From assembly GCF_024703995.1 (NCBI RefSeq), contig NZ_JAMXQV010000049.1:1-41801 (forward strand): DNA of 41,801 nucleotides, given 5' to 3'. Position numbers and translations under genes: made by a program. Position 1 is the stretch's first letter, and each line of letters starts with the position of its first letter. The notes under the pieces were generated by a model that saw only the letters and a list, made by a program, of their open reading frames with translations, searched no databases and was not told the DNA's origin. Origin of the DNA: Amycolatopsis iheyensis (lineage in GTDB: Bacteria; Actinomycetota; Actinomycetes; Mycobacteriales; Pseudonocardiaceae). Positions 7,950-15,685 of the stretch are shown here, in pieces.

Positions 7950-9161
7950 CTATTGACGTTCGTAACGGTCGAAGTGGTAGGGAAGCCACGTCTCGATGAA
8001 GGAGGAAAACGGTACGAGCGCAGGGCAGGCACGCATGCTGAACCCCGAAATCCGCACTGTGCTCGAGAGTGGGCCGCCGAACCGGTCGAACATCGCGACG
8101 GCCAGGCTGAAGATGTGACGCCTCTTGGCTGAGACGACTCCCGCGTGCACAGCGCGGGAGTCGAGGGCTGCCGCAGGAAGGCCTCTGCGGATCAGCTCCC
8201 CGGCCATGGCCGGGACTACGTTGTTGCAAAGAACGGTGATGAGCTTCGGGTTCGGGGACAACGGTGCGCCTGGCCCGGTCCTGCCGACGAACGCCTCAGT
8301 GAACGGCAGCAGGACCCGCGGTGTTCCCCACGCGCTCAGCAGCTCGGCGAGCGGTTTCGCCGAGGAAGCAGTGAAGTGCAGGTGGGCGGCCAGCATCGCT
8401 GACCGCAGGCGTGGGAGCGCCACCAGATCTCCTGCCACCTCGTATTCCTTCGTCGTGAAGGGGTACTTGCCGAGCATGTACAGCGTGGAAAACTCCCGGG
8501 CTTCGGCCGTGGTGAGGAGCACCGGCGAGCTGTCGGTGCGGCCGCGGGACGGCAACTGCTCCACCTGGCGCCTCCGGGGCGTCGGCGATCCGGCCGTTTC
8601 GTGGAAGGCCCGCAGCAGATCGGCTGCCCGCAGGACAGAGCTGGCTCGTCCCCGGCTTCGTTCGCTGATGAGCCCCTCCCAGCCCTGCGCCAACAGGCTC
8701 ATGGCCTGGCGGCAGGCTCGAGCGGGACCGGTGCCCGTGGAAACCGAAAACTCGTCGATGGTGCGCAGCAGGTAGTCCGCCGGCGAATGCGGGGTAATGG
8801 CGCCTCGCGCTCGCGCGAGCGCCGCTTCTTCGCTTCGGGAGGGGTCGACTGCGAAGTACTCGTCCAATGTTCGATGGCCGGCCGCACCGAAAGACACGGC
8901 GGTTGTCCGGGCCCGTTCGGCTGCTTCCCAGTACACGGCCCGGAGTTGCGACTCGGTGAGCTCCCCGAATTCGTGGTGCGCACCGGCGGAGGTGGACCAC
9001 GCCACTTCTTCGGTCACGAGGGCACGGACGAACCGGTCGTTCGCGCGAAGACGTTCCCGAGGAGGACTGCGGAACTTGAGCTCGGAGGAGATCTTCGCAG
9101 TCTGGGCTTCTTCGTTCACCCACAGCAGGTACTCGTTGAGCTCACCGTGGTCCAAGGTCAT
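7950..9161 (-). CDS. Unrecognised 403-aa protein, third gene of the STAND operon
   Basis: I do not recognise this protein. It is soluble-looking, largely alpha-helical by residue pattern, with an acidic/hydrophobic N-terminal half (segments ELTESQLRAVYWEAAERARTTA and ADYLLRTIDEFSVS) and a basic linker (PTPRRRQVEQLPSRGR, about 212-227). The C-terminal half has well-ordered hydrophobic stretches such as KLITVLCNNVVPAMAGELIRRGL and KRRHIFSLAVAMF. No signal peptide, metal motif or nucleotide-binding loop is evident. Its ATG overlaps the stop of the dioxygenase-like gene (ATGA at 9158-9161), so the two are translationally coupled and probably work together. It ends four bases from the convergent aldehyde dehydrogenase with no visible terminator. 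Confidence 0.75.
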   Translation of the reverse strand: MTLDHGELNEYLLWVNEEAQTAKISSELKFRSPPRERLRANDRFVRALVTEEVAWSTSAGAHHEFGELTESQLRAVYWEAAERARTTAVSFGAAGHRTLDEYFAVDPSRSEEAALARARGAITPHSPADYLLRTIDEFSVSTGTGPARACRQAMSLLAQGWEGLISERSRGRASSVLRAADLLRAFHETAGSPTPRRRQVEQLPSRGRTDSSPVLLTTAEAREFSTLYMLGKYPFTTKEYEVAGDLVALPRLRSAMLAAHLHFTASSAKPLAELLSAWGTPRVLLPFTEAFVGRTGPGAPLSPNPKLITVLCNNVVPAMAGELIRRGLPAAALDSRAVHAGVVSAKRRHIFSLAVAMFDRFGGPLSSTVRISGFSMRACPALVPFSSFIETWLPYHFDRYERQ

Positions 9162-10837
9162 GCGTGCTCGACCGCAGGGCTGTCCGCGACAAGAGCTAGA
9201 TACTGTCGGCGGAGCCGCGCGGCGAGCCGCCAGCCGGCATCGCCGAGGGCGAACCAGCCCGCCCCCAACGCGGCAGCGAGCAGGGCGAACGCGGTCGCGG
9301 TGAGCACGCTGTCCGGGTCTGTGCCGTCAAGCCAGCTCACGGTGATCTCGAGGTCTCCGACGAAGGGGGACAACGACCCGATGACCACCTCGTCCGCCGA
9401 GCCAGGGAACTCATCGCCGATGCCGGATGGCGTTGCTCCGGACAATGGTGCCTTGGACAGCATGTAGCCGAGTTCGAGGATGCTGGTGTGAAGATCCGCG
9501 ACGACGGTGCCAGTCGCCGGTCGGTCGGATGCGCCGGCGGCGCGCGATGAGTACACGTCTGCCGTCCTGACGACCTTCGAGACGTTGTCGGAGGACATCT
9601 CCCGGATCCAGATCCGCGCCCGCCTTCTCCGGGTCTCCCGCAGATCGGAAAAGAACGGCATATTGAGCGGACCTTGCAGGTCGTGCAGCAGGCGTTGAAC
9701 TAGCCAATCGTGCGTGGCGCCGACCCGGTCCGGGTACTGGGCCATCCTCGACGACCGCAGCCCGTTGAGCGTCACACCCCGGTGCTGCCGTGCGTACCAG
9801 TCGTCGCGCGCCGGGCCTGTCAGCAGGTGCCGACGGGCGTCCACGACGAGCTCCGGCTGTTCTATCAGCCGGTCCATTGCGGCAGTGAGGTGATCCTTTT
9901 CGGCGGCCACGGCCGCCATGAATGCTTCTCGCGAGCCGCCTGTGAGGAGAAATCGGTGGAGGGGCGAGAAAGGAGACTCCGTCGAGTTCAGGAGCTCGGC
10001 GCCATCGTCGACTCGGTGGAAGGTCGCCATCAATGAACTTCTGGGCGACCCCGCCGCCGTCCGATAGCGATGATGGACCACCCGGCTTGCCGCGAAGATC
10101 GTGCTGCACGGCATGTCGAGACCCGCCAGATGCACCACGGCGGGTTCGGCCTCGCCAAGGATCGCGGCTTGAACTTCGAGTACTTCGTCGACTCGCGCCC
10201 CGGTCGGGAAGATGCAGGCATCTTCATCGCTCCAGACGGATCCGTCCGATTCCACGAAGCAGTTCCTGAACAGCTTGTTCGTGCCCGGCAGATAAGTCAG
10301 CCCCTGGCCGGAAGGGCCTTCTGCCGTACCGAGGGTCCAGGTGGCGACCACCTTGTACTCGTCGATGAACGGACTGTTGTCCAGGTGCAGCGTGTTGTCG
10401 CGAGCGACGACATCCAGGGGCTGAGTGTCCTTCGATCGCAGATCGATGATCTTGACCGGGCCACCCAGCGCGTACGCGACTAGCACGACGTAAAGAGGAT
10501 GTGCGATGGTTTCCCAGAGGCCCGGACTTCTCATCAGCGGTGTCGACGAGGTGATGTTCAGGTAGCTGTGCAGTGGGCCCCGGCTCCCCATGGCCCGCAT
10601 CTCGCCGTCGTACACCCGCCGGAACCGATCGAAGTCTGCCGGCGGCGTGAGGCCGGTCAAACTGACGGCGCCCTCTGCGGCGATGGTCCGGCTCAATGCA
10701 ATCAAGGACCGGCCCGGGACGAGGCCGGACAGTTCCCGGCGAAAGTCCTCATCCGCACCGCGGCGAGCTAGCTGGCGGTACGACCGCGACGCGGCCAGCT
10801 GGTCTGACGGCACGAGTGGGGTATGACGCAGGGACAT
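9158..10837 (-). CDS. Putative Fe(II)/2-oxoglutarate dioxygenase-like protein (phytanoyl-CoA-hydroxylase-like core) with C-terminal extension
   Basis: 559-residue protein. Residues about 120-275 resemble a phytanoyl-CoA dioxygenase-type jelly roll: a possible HxD iron-binding pair in TLHLDNSPF (His151, Asp153), a GQGLTYLPGTNKL segment like the family's GPL-VVPGSH turn, a distal His in RVVHHRYR (255/256), and a following Arg (PRSS, 266) that could bind 2-oxoglutarate. The remaining 280 residues match nothing I know. They include a basic helix near 405-415 and a hydrophobic stretch (about 515-540, TATAFALLAAALGAGWFAL) that may be a membrane or buried helix. It starts 14 bases after the STAND gene and overlaps the next gene. 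The dioxygenase assignment is inference from motif spacing and the substrate is unknown. Confidence 0.6.
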   Translation of the reverse strand: MSLRHTPLVPSDQLAASRSYRQLARRGADEDFRRELSGLVPGRSLIALSRTIAAEGAVSLTGLTPPADFDRFRRVYDGEMRAMGSRGPLHSYLNITSSTPLMRSPGLWETIAHPLYVVLVAYALGGPVKIIDLRSKDTQPLDVVARDNTLHLDNSPFIDEYKVVATWTLGTAEGPSGQGLTYLPGTNKLFRNCFVESDGSVWSDEDACIFPTGARVDEVLEVQAAILGEAEPAVVHLAGLDMPCSTIFAASRVVHHRYRTAAGSPRSSLMATFHRVDDGAELLNSTESPFSPLHRFLLTGGSREAFMAAVAAEKDHLTAAMDRLIEQPELVVDARRHLLTGPARDDWYARQHRGVTLNGLRSSRMAQYPDRVGATHDWLVQRLLHDLQGPLNMPFFSDLRETRRRRARIWIREMSSDNVSKVVRTADVYSSRAAGASDRPATGTVVADLHTSILELGYMLSKAPLSGATPSGIGDEFPGSADEVVIGSLSPFVGDLEITVSWLDGTDPDSVLTATAFALLAAALGAGWFALGDAGWRLAARLRRQYLALVADSPAVEHA

Positions 10838-10851
10838 CCGCCGTCACCATC

Positions 10852-12924
10852 TCATCTCGAAGCGTCCATGTCGATGAAGTGGTCGAGTTCGACCAGCGCG
10901 CGGTGGACCTCAGCGACGGAGCTCTCGTCTCCCGCCAGCCGGTAGGCATCTTCGAGCTGTTGCAGGATCACGCGAACCGAGCGCGAGTTGCCCAGCGCTT
11001 CTTCGGCTCGCCACGCGCGCTCGAGCCAGGTGCAGCCGGTCTCGAGGTTCCCGGATCGCACGCCGATCGTGCCGAGGACGCGCAAGGCGAGCGCGCGACC
11101 GTAAGCGTTGGCTTCCTCTTCGCAGATCGCCAGGCTCCGCACACCCAGGGTTTCCGCCCAGACGAAGTGACCCAGCTCGACGAGGGCACGAGCCGCGTCG
11201 TACAGCCCACGTGCTTCGCGAACAGTGTTTCCGCGCCGCCGGGATTCCTTCGCGGCGAGGAATCCCCACCGGAGGGCTTCGCGGGCTTCGCCGGAGCGAA
11301 GGCACAGTTCGGCCATGGCGTGCTGGGTAGACGCCGCCTGACTGGTATCACCCTGCGACGTTTCCCGTTTCAGTGCCGCGAGAAGCTCTTCCTTCGCCCG
11401 GCTGAGCTGACCGACGTCGGCAAGCGCCCGGCCCAAGCCACGGCGGCTCTGGGCCTCCATCGGCGGATCGCCTTCGACCGCAGCCCGGAGCGCGCGTTCT
11501 TGGACTGCGAGCGTCTTCGAGACGTCCTGTCGCCAGTAGAGATAGGTGTTGACGCACCACGCGAACCGGGTCGCGAAGGCGTGGTCGCCGGCGTCGAAAG
11601 CTTCATCCATCAGGCGAACCATCGATGGCGTGATCGCACTGAACCAGGCGAGCGCTTCCGGAACCGTGAACCTGACTTCGTTCGCGATGGCCTCCGGTAC
11701 TTCACCCAGGCCGATCGGGTGTCGGTTGGGGTCGATCGTCCGGTCGGCGGCGAAACAGAGCGCGAGATAGGTGGTGCGGATCTGATGGGCGATATCGGTC
11801 AGCCGGCCGTCGTCGAGCACCTGCCCGCGCGTCTCGGTCAGGTACGCCCGGATGATGTCATGCATCCGGTAGTGTCCAGGGCGGACCTCGTCGATCAAAG
11901 AAACGAGGCTGAGAGCGCGGAGGAACCGGTCGCAGGTGTACTCGTCGTGACCGAGGACGAGCCGGAGCACGAGGCTGGACAACTCAGTGGTCGGCAGCAT
12001 CGAGGAGACGTAAAGCACGTACTTCGTCTCGGCGTCGAGGTCCTCGACCGACCACGAGACGACCTTCCCGATTTCTATTCCGAGCTCGGCGTCGTCGATG
12101 AACCGCAGCGGGGTGTCGCCCGCTCGGATGCCCTGGAGGACGTCTCCGAGGTCCCAGGTGGTGTGCAGCGCGAGCTTGGCCGCGACGATAGCCAGCGCCA
12201 GCGGATGCCCTTCCAGCAGTTCGACGATCCTGGCCGCGGTTCCCGAATCCTTTCCGACGCGAACGAACCCCACCCGTTCCGCGAGAAGCTCGACACCTTC
12301 TTCGACGCTGAGGAGTGGTAGTTTCAGGACGTGGGCTTGGTGGTGGACGATCATTTCGGGGATGGCTCGACGGCTCGTGATGATCAGGCTGGCTCCCATG
12401 CCGGGGATCAGTTCTTTGATGTCATCGTAGGACGACACGTTGTCGACGATCACGATGGTCCTCTTCCCGGCCGTCGCGCCGCGAAACGCGTTTGCCCAGC
12501 CGGCCTCGTCCGAAAGATCGGAACCACCGCTTCCCGCCGCCGCGAGGAAGGCACGCAAGGCGTCCCGGGGCTCGACGTGCGGCGCGTTCGAATAAGCCCG
12601 CATGTCAACGAAGAACCGGCCGTCGGGGTATTCGTCGAGCCGCGTGTTCGCCCAGGCCAGGGCCAGGGTCGTCTTGCCGGACCCGGCCAGCCCCCACAGC
12701 ATGCAGCACCGGGAACTGTCGGGCGCCATGGCGTCGTCCATCGCCTGAAGCAGGTGGGATCGACCGATCAGCCTGCCGATTCCGCCGGGGAGCATGTGAG
12801 GCGGGTCCGGGTGGTTCGCCGCCGAGTGGACGTAGATGGGCCCGGATGAGCCCACCTGGAGGAGCTGGTTCGCGGCCAGCCGTTTCGCGATATTGCGCGA
12901 CGTTTTTTCGTCTTCGGTAGTCAA
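10852..12924 (-). CDS. STAND NTPase: NB-ARC domain with TPR repeats (NLR-like)
   Basis: Predicted 690-residue signalling ATPase. A short N-terminal segment with QLLQVGSSGPIYVHS (about 20-34) precedes the NB-ARC module: Walker A GLAGSGKTT (78-86), Walker B TIVIVD (156-161), the sensor-like LIITSRR (180-186), GHPLAL, and an MHD motif (YRMHDIIRAYL). The C-terminal third is helical repeat of TPR type (ALADVGQLSRAKEELLAAL; YDAARALVELGHFVWAETL). There is no SARP or helix-turn-helix domain, unlike AfsR. TTG at 12924 is chosen because GGGAGG lies nine bases upstream; the longest open frame would begin at 13014 without such support. Such proteins act as ligand-triggered oligomerising switches in regulation or phage defence. 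It heads the three-gene operon. Confidence 0.85.
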   Translation of the reverse strand: MTTEDEKTSRNIAKRLAANQLLQVGSSGPIYVHSAANHPDPPHMLPGGIGRLIGRSHLLQAMDDAMAPDSSRCCMLWGLAGSGKTTLALAWANTRLDEYPDGRFFVDMRAYSNAPHVEPRDALRAFLAAAGSGGSDLSDEAGWANAFRGATAGKRTIVIVDNVSSYDDIKELIPGMGASLIITSRRAIPEMIVHHQAHVLKLPLLSVEEGVELLAERVGFVRVGKDSGTAARIVELLEGHPLALAIVAAKLALHTTWDLGDVLQGIRAGDTPLRFIDDAELGIEIGKVVSWSVEDLDAETKYVLYVSSMLPTTELSSLVLRLVLGHDEYTCDRFLRALSLVSLIDEVRPGHYRMHDIIRAYLTETRGQVLDDGRLTDIAHQIRTTYLALCFAADRTIDPNRHPIGLGEVPEAIANEVRFTVPEALAWFSAITPSMVRLMDEAFDAGDHAFATRFAWCVNTYLYWRQDVSKTLAVQERALRAAVEGDPPMEAQSRRGLGRALADVGQLSRAKEELLAALKRETSQGDTSQAASTQHAMAELCLRSGEAREALRWGFLAAKESRRRGNTVREARGLYDAARALVELGHFVWAETLGVRSLAICEEEANAYGRALALRVLGTIGVRSGNLETGCTWLERAWRAEEALGNSRSVRVILQQLEDAYRLAGDESSVAEVHRALVELDHFIDMDASR

Positions 12925-13102
12925 ATGGTGATCCCTCCCGCGCTCGGGGCGAGCGCGGCCGGGCAGCCGTCCTCTGTCACGGATCACCGTCCCTTCCCGA
13001 AGAAAGCAGACCAAACCGGGGAGGGCGTGTCAACTTGCCGTTCTTCAGGATTCGCGCCGACGCCGGGCTGTCCGTCAGGCCTTGGTGCTGAGGCGGCGAA
13101 AC

Positions 13103-13137
13103 GCCACATCGAGGGATTTCGAGTCCCTCGATGTGGC
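13103..13137 (-). terminator. Intrinsic-type terminator hairpin after tex
   Basis: A perfect 14-bp stem (arms 13103-13116 and 13124-13137, starting GCCACATCGAGGGA) closes a seven-base loop. It lies just downstream of the tex stop codon on the reverse strand. There is no U-tract, as is common for actinobacterial terminators. It separates tex from the STAND operon, which must therefore have its own promoter within about 12925-13102. Confidence 0.8.
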
Positions 13138-13158
13138 AGTCATGCCCTCGGGTGAGTC

Positions 13159-15540
13159 CTACTTGCCGAAGCCGGCCCGCCGCAGCGCGTCGGCCATCGA
13201 GCCGCTGCCGCCGGAGCCCGAGTTGCCGCCGCGGTTACCGCCGCCGCCGCGCTGGCCACCGCCGCCGGAACCGCCGCGGCGCTGACCGCCGCCACCTTGA
13301 CCGCCGCCGCCCTGGCCCCGGTCCCGCTGGCCCCCGCCGCCGCCACGCGAAGAAGCCCCAGGCTCGTCATCCAACCGCAGTGTCAGCGAAATCCGCTTCC
13401 GCGGCACATCGACGTCCAAAACCTTGACCTTCACGATGTCCCCGGGCTTCACAACCTCCCGAGGATCCTTCACGAAGTTCTTCGACAGCGCCGAAACATG
13501 CGCCAACCCGTCCTGGTGCACCCCGACGTCGATGAACGCACCGAACGCGGCCACGTTCGTCACGACACCCTCGAGCCGCATCCCCGGCTTCAGGTCACCG
13601 ATCTTGTCGACACCCTCGGCGAACGTCGCCGTCTTGAACGCCGGGCGGGGGTCGCGGCCCGGCTTGTCCAGCTCGGCCAGGATGTCCGTCACCGTCGGGA
13701 GGCCGAACGTCTCGTCCACGAACTCGGCCGGCCGCAGCGACGACAGCGTTCGCGTGTTGCCGATCAGCGCGCGCAGGTCCGTGCCCGTGGCCGACAGGAT
13801 CCGCCGGACCACCGGGTACGCCTCCGGGTGCACCGAAGACGAGTCGAGCGGGTCGTCGCCGTCCGGGATGCGGAGGAAGCCCGCGCACTGCTCGAATGCC
13901 TTGGGGCCGAGGCGCGCGACCTCCTTCAGCGCCGTCCGGGACCGGAACGGGCCGTTCGTGTCGCGGTGGGAAACGATGTTCTCCGCCAGCCCCGTCGTGA
14001 TGCCCGAAACGCGGGTCAGCAGCGGCGCCGAAGCCGTGTTCACGTCGACGCCGACCGCGTTCACGCAGTCCTCGACCACCGCGTCCAGCGAGCGGGACAG
14101 CGAAACCTCGGACAGGTCGTGCTGGTACTGCCCGACGCCGATCGACTTCGGGTCGATCTTCACCAGCTCGGCCAGGGGGTCCTGCAGCCGTCGCGCGATC
14201 GAGACCGCGCCGCGCAGTGAGACGTCCATGCCGGGAAGCTCCTGCGACGCGAACGCCGACGCCGAGTACACCGACGCGCCCGCCTCGGACACGACCGCCT
14301 TCGTCAGGTTCAACGCGGGGTGCTTCTTGATCAGCTCCTGCGCGAGCTTGTCCGTCTCGCGCGACGCCGTTCCGTTGCCGATCGAGATCAGGTCGACCTT
14401 GTGGCGCGCCGCCAGCGCGGCCAGCTCGGCGATCGACTGGTCCCACTTGTTCGCCGGCTGGTGCGGGTAGATGACGTGGGTGTCGACGACCTTGCCGGTC
14501 GCGTCCACCACGGCCACCTTGACGCCGGTCCGGAAGCCCGGGTCGAGGCCCATCGTGGCGCGGGTGCCGGCCGGCGCGGCCAGCAGCAGGTCGCGCAGGT
14601 TCGCCGCGAACACGCGCACGGCGTCGTCCTCGGCCGCCTGGCGCAGCCGCATCCGCAGGTCGATGCCCAGGTGCAGGAGGATCTTGGTGCGCCACGCCCA
14701 GCGCACGGTGTCGCCGAGCCACTTGTCGCCGGCGCGGCCCTGCTGGGTGATGCCGAACTTCGCGGCGATGCGCGCCTCGTACTCCGTCGGCCCGACCTGC
14801 GGCTCGTCGGTGGGCTCCTCGGGCGCCATCGTGAGGTCGAGGACCTCCTCCTTCTCGCCGCGCAGCATCGCGAGGATCCGGTGCGAGGGGAGCTTGGTGT
14901 AGGGCTCGGAGAAGTCGAAGTAGTCCGAGAACTTGGCGCCCTCGTCCTCCTTGCCCGAGCGGACCTTGGCGACCAGGTGACCCTGGCCCCACATCTTCTC
15001 CCGCAGGTCACCGATGAGGTCGGCGTCCTCGGCGAAGCGCTCGACGAGGATCGCGCGGGCGCCGTCGAGGGCCGCCTGGGCGTCCGCGACGCCCTTGTCC
15101 GCGTCGACGAACACCGCGGCCGCCGCCTGCGGGTCCGTCGTCGGGTCGGTCAGCAGGCCGTCGGCCAGCGGCTCGAGACCCGCTTCGCGCGCGATCATGG
15201 CCTTCGTGCGGCGCTTCGGCTTGTAGGGGAGGTAGATGTCCTCCAGCCGCGACTTCGTGTCCGCGGCGAGGATCGACGCCTCGAGGGCGTCGTCGAGCTT
15301 GCCCTGGCTCCGGATGGACTCGAGCACGGCCAGCCGGCGCTCGTCGAGCTCCCGCAGGTAGCGCAGCCGCTCCTCGAGCGTGCGCAGCTGCGCGTCGTCG
15401 AGCATGCCGGTGACTTCCTTGCGGTAGCGCGCGATGAACGGCACGGTCGACCCGCCGTCGAGCAGGTCGACGGCGGCCTTGACCTGTCCTTCGCGCACGC
15501 CCAGTTCTTCGGCGATCTTCTGCTCGACCGACACGCTCAC
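13159..15540 (-). CDS. tex: Tex-family RNA-binding transcription accessory protein
   Basis: 793-residue Tex/Spt6-like protein, an RNA-polymerase- and RNA-associated factor of the cytoplasm. Domain order matches the family: Tex N-terminal helical domain (EQKIAEELGVREGQVKAAVDLLDGGSTVPFIARYRKE, residues 6-43 in two parts), YqgF-like RNase H fold (TMGLDPGFRTGVKVAVVDATG), helix-hairpin-helix units (VGVDVNTASAPLLTRVSGI; LARLGPKAF-type), and an S1 RNA-binding domain (about 650-720, LEGVVTNVAAFGAFIDVGVHQDGL). The last 75 residues are a Gly/Arg/Gln-rich tail. Translation starts at GTG 15540. The gene is a single-gene unit with its own terminator, and its product is a conserved housekeeping protein. 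Confidence 0.96.
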   Translation of the reverse strand: MSVSVEQKIAEELGVREGQVKAAVDLLDGGSTVPFIARYRKEVTGMLDDAQLRTLEERLRYLRELDERRLAVLESIRSQGKLDDALEASILAADTKSRLEDIYLPYKPKRRTKAMIAREAGLEPLADGLLTDPTTDPQAAAAVFVDADKGVADAQAALDGARAILVERFAEDADLIGDLREKMWGQGHLVAKVRSGKEDEGAKFSDYFDFSEPYTKLPSHRILAMLRGEKEEVLDLTMAPEEPTDEPQVGPTEYEARIAAKFGITQQGRAGDKWLGDTVRWAWRTKILLHLGIDLRMRLRQAAEDDAVRVFAANLRDLLLAAPAGTRATMGLDPGFRTGVKVAVVDATGKVVDTHVIYPHQPANKWDQSIAELAALAARHKVDLISIGNGTASRETDKLAQELIKKHPALNLTKAVVSEAGASVYSASAFASQELPGMDVSLRGAVSIARRLQDPLAELVKIDPKSIGVGQYQHDLSEVSLSRSLDAVVEDCVNAVGVDVNTASAPLLTRVSGITTGLAENIVSHRDTNGPFRSRTALKEVARLGPKAFEQCAGFLRIPDGDDPLDSSSVHPEAYPVVRRILSATGTDLRALIGNTRTLSSLRPAEFVDETFGLPTVTDILAELDKPGRDPRPAFKTATFAEGVDKIGDLKPGMRLEGVVTNVAAFGAFIDVGVHQDGLAHVSALSKNFVKDPREVVKPGDIVKVKVLDVDVPRKRISLTLRLDDEPGASSRGGGGGQRDRGQGGGGQGGGGQRRGGSGGGGQRGGGGNRGGNSGSGGSGSMADALRRAGFGK

Positions 15541-15619
15541 TGCAACACGCTCCTGCTTCGCCTGGTTCCGATCGTCTCATTCTGCCGTTTCGGCCACCCC
15601 GACTTTCGGATGGGGCTCC

Positions 15620-15648
15620 TTGACAATCAGATTGGTCTAGTCCATTTT
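15620..15648 (+). promoter_or_regulatory. Chitinase promoter with DasR-like (dre) operator
   Basis: A consensus -35 box TTGACA (15620-15625) is followed at 17 bases by a weak -10 (CATTTT, 15643-15648). The 16-bp sequence ATTGGTCTAGTCCATT at 15631-15646 fills the spacer and overlaps the -10. It closely matches the DasR responsive element known from Streptomyces (ACTGGTCTAGACCACT-like). DasR represses chitin and N-acetylglucosamine genes until amino-sugar phosphates release it. The match is seen; regulation by DasR is inferred from the known family and the chitinase downstream. Confidence 0.75.
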
Positions 15649-15685
15649 GTGGTGACCTGCCTCACCACCGTCGTGGAGGTCGCCC

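Noticed and set aside
10852..12924. AfsR/SARP-type pathway activator
   Set aside because: There is no N-terminal winged-helix or bacterial transcriptional activation domain; the protein starts almost directly with the NB-ARC module.
10852..13014. STAND protein starting at 13014 rather than 12924
   Set aside because: The additional 30 residues are arginine-rich with no ribosome-binding site, whereas TTG 12924 has GGGAGG at a good distance.
13103..13137. Perfect hairpin as a mobile-element attachment site or island boundary
   Set aside because: Its location right after tex and its stem-loop form fit a terminator; no second copy flanks the STAND operon.
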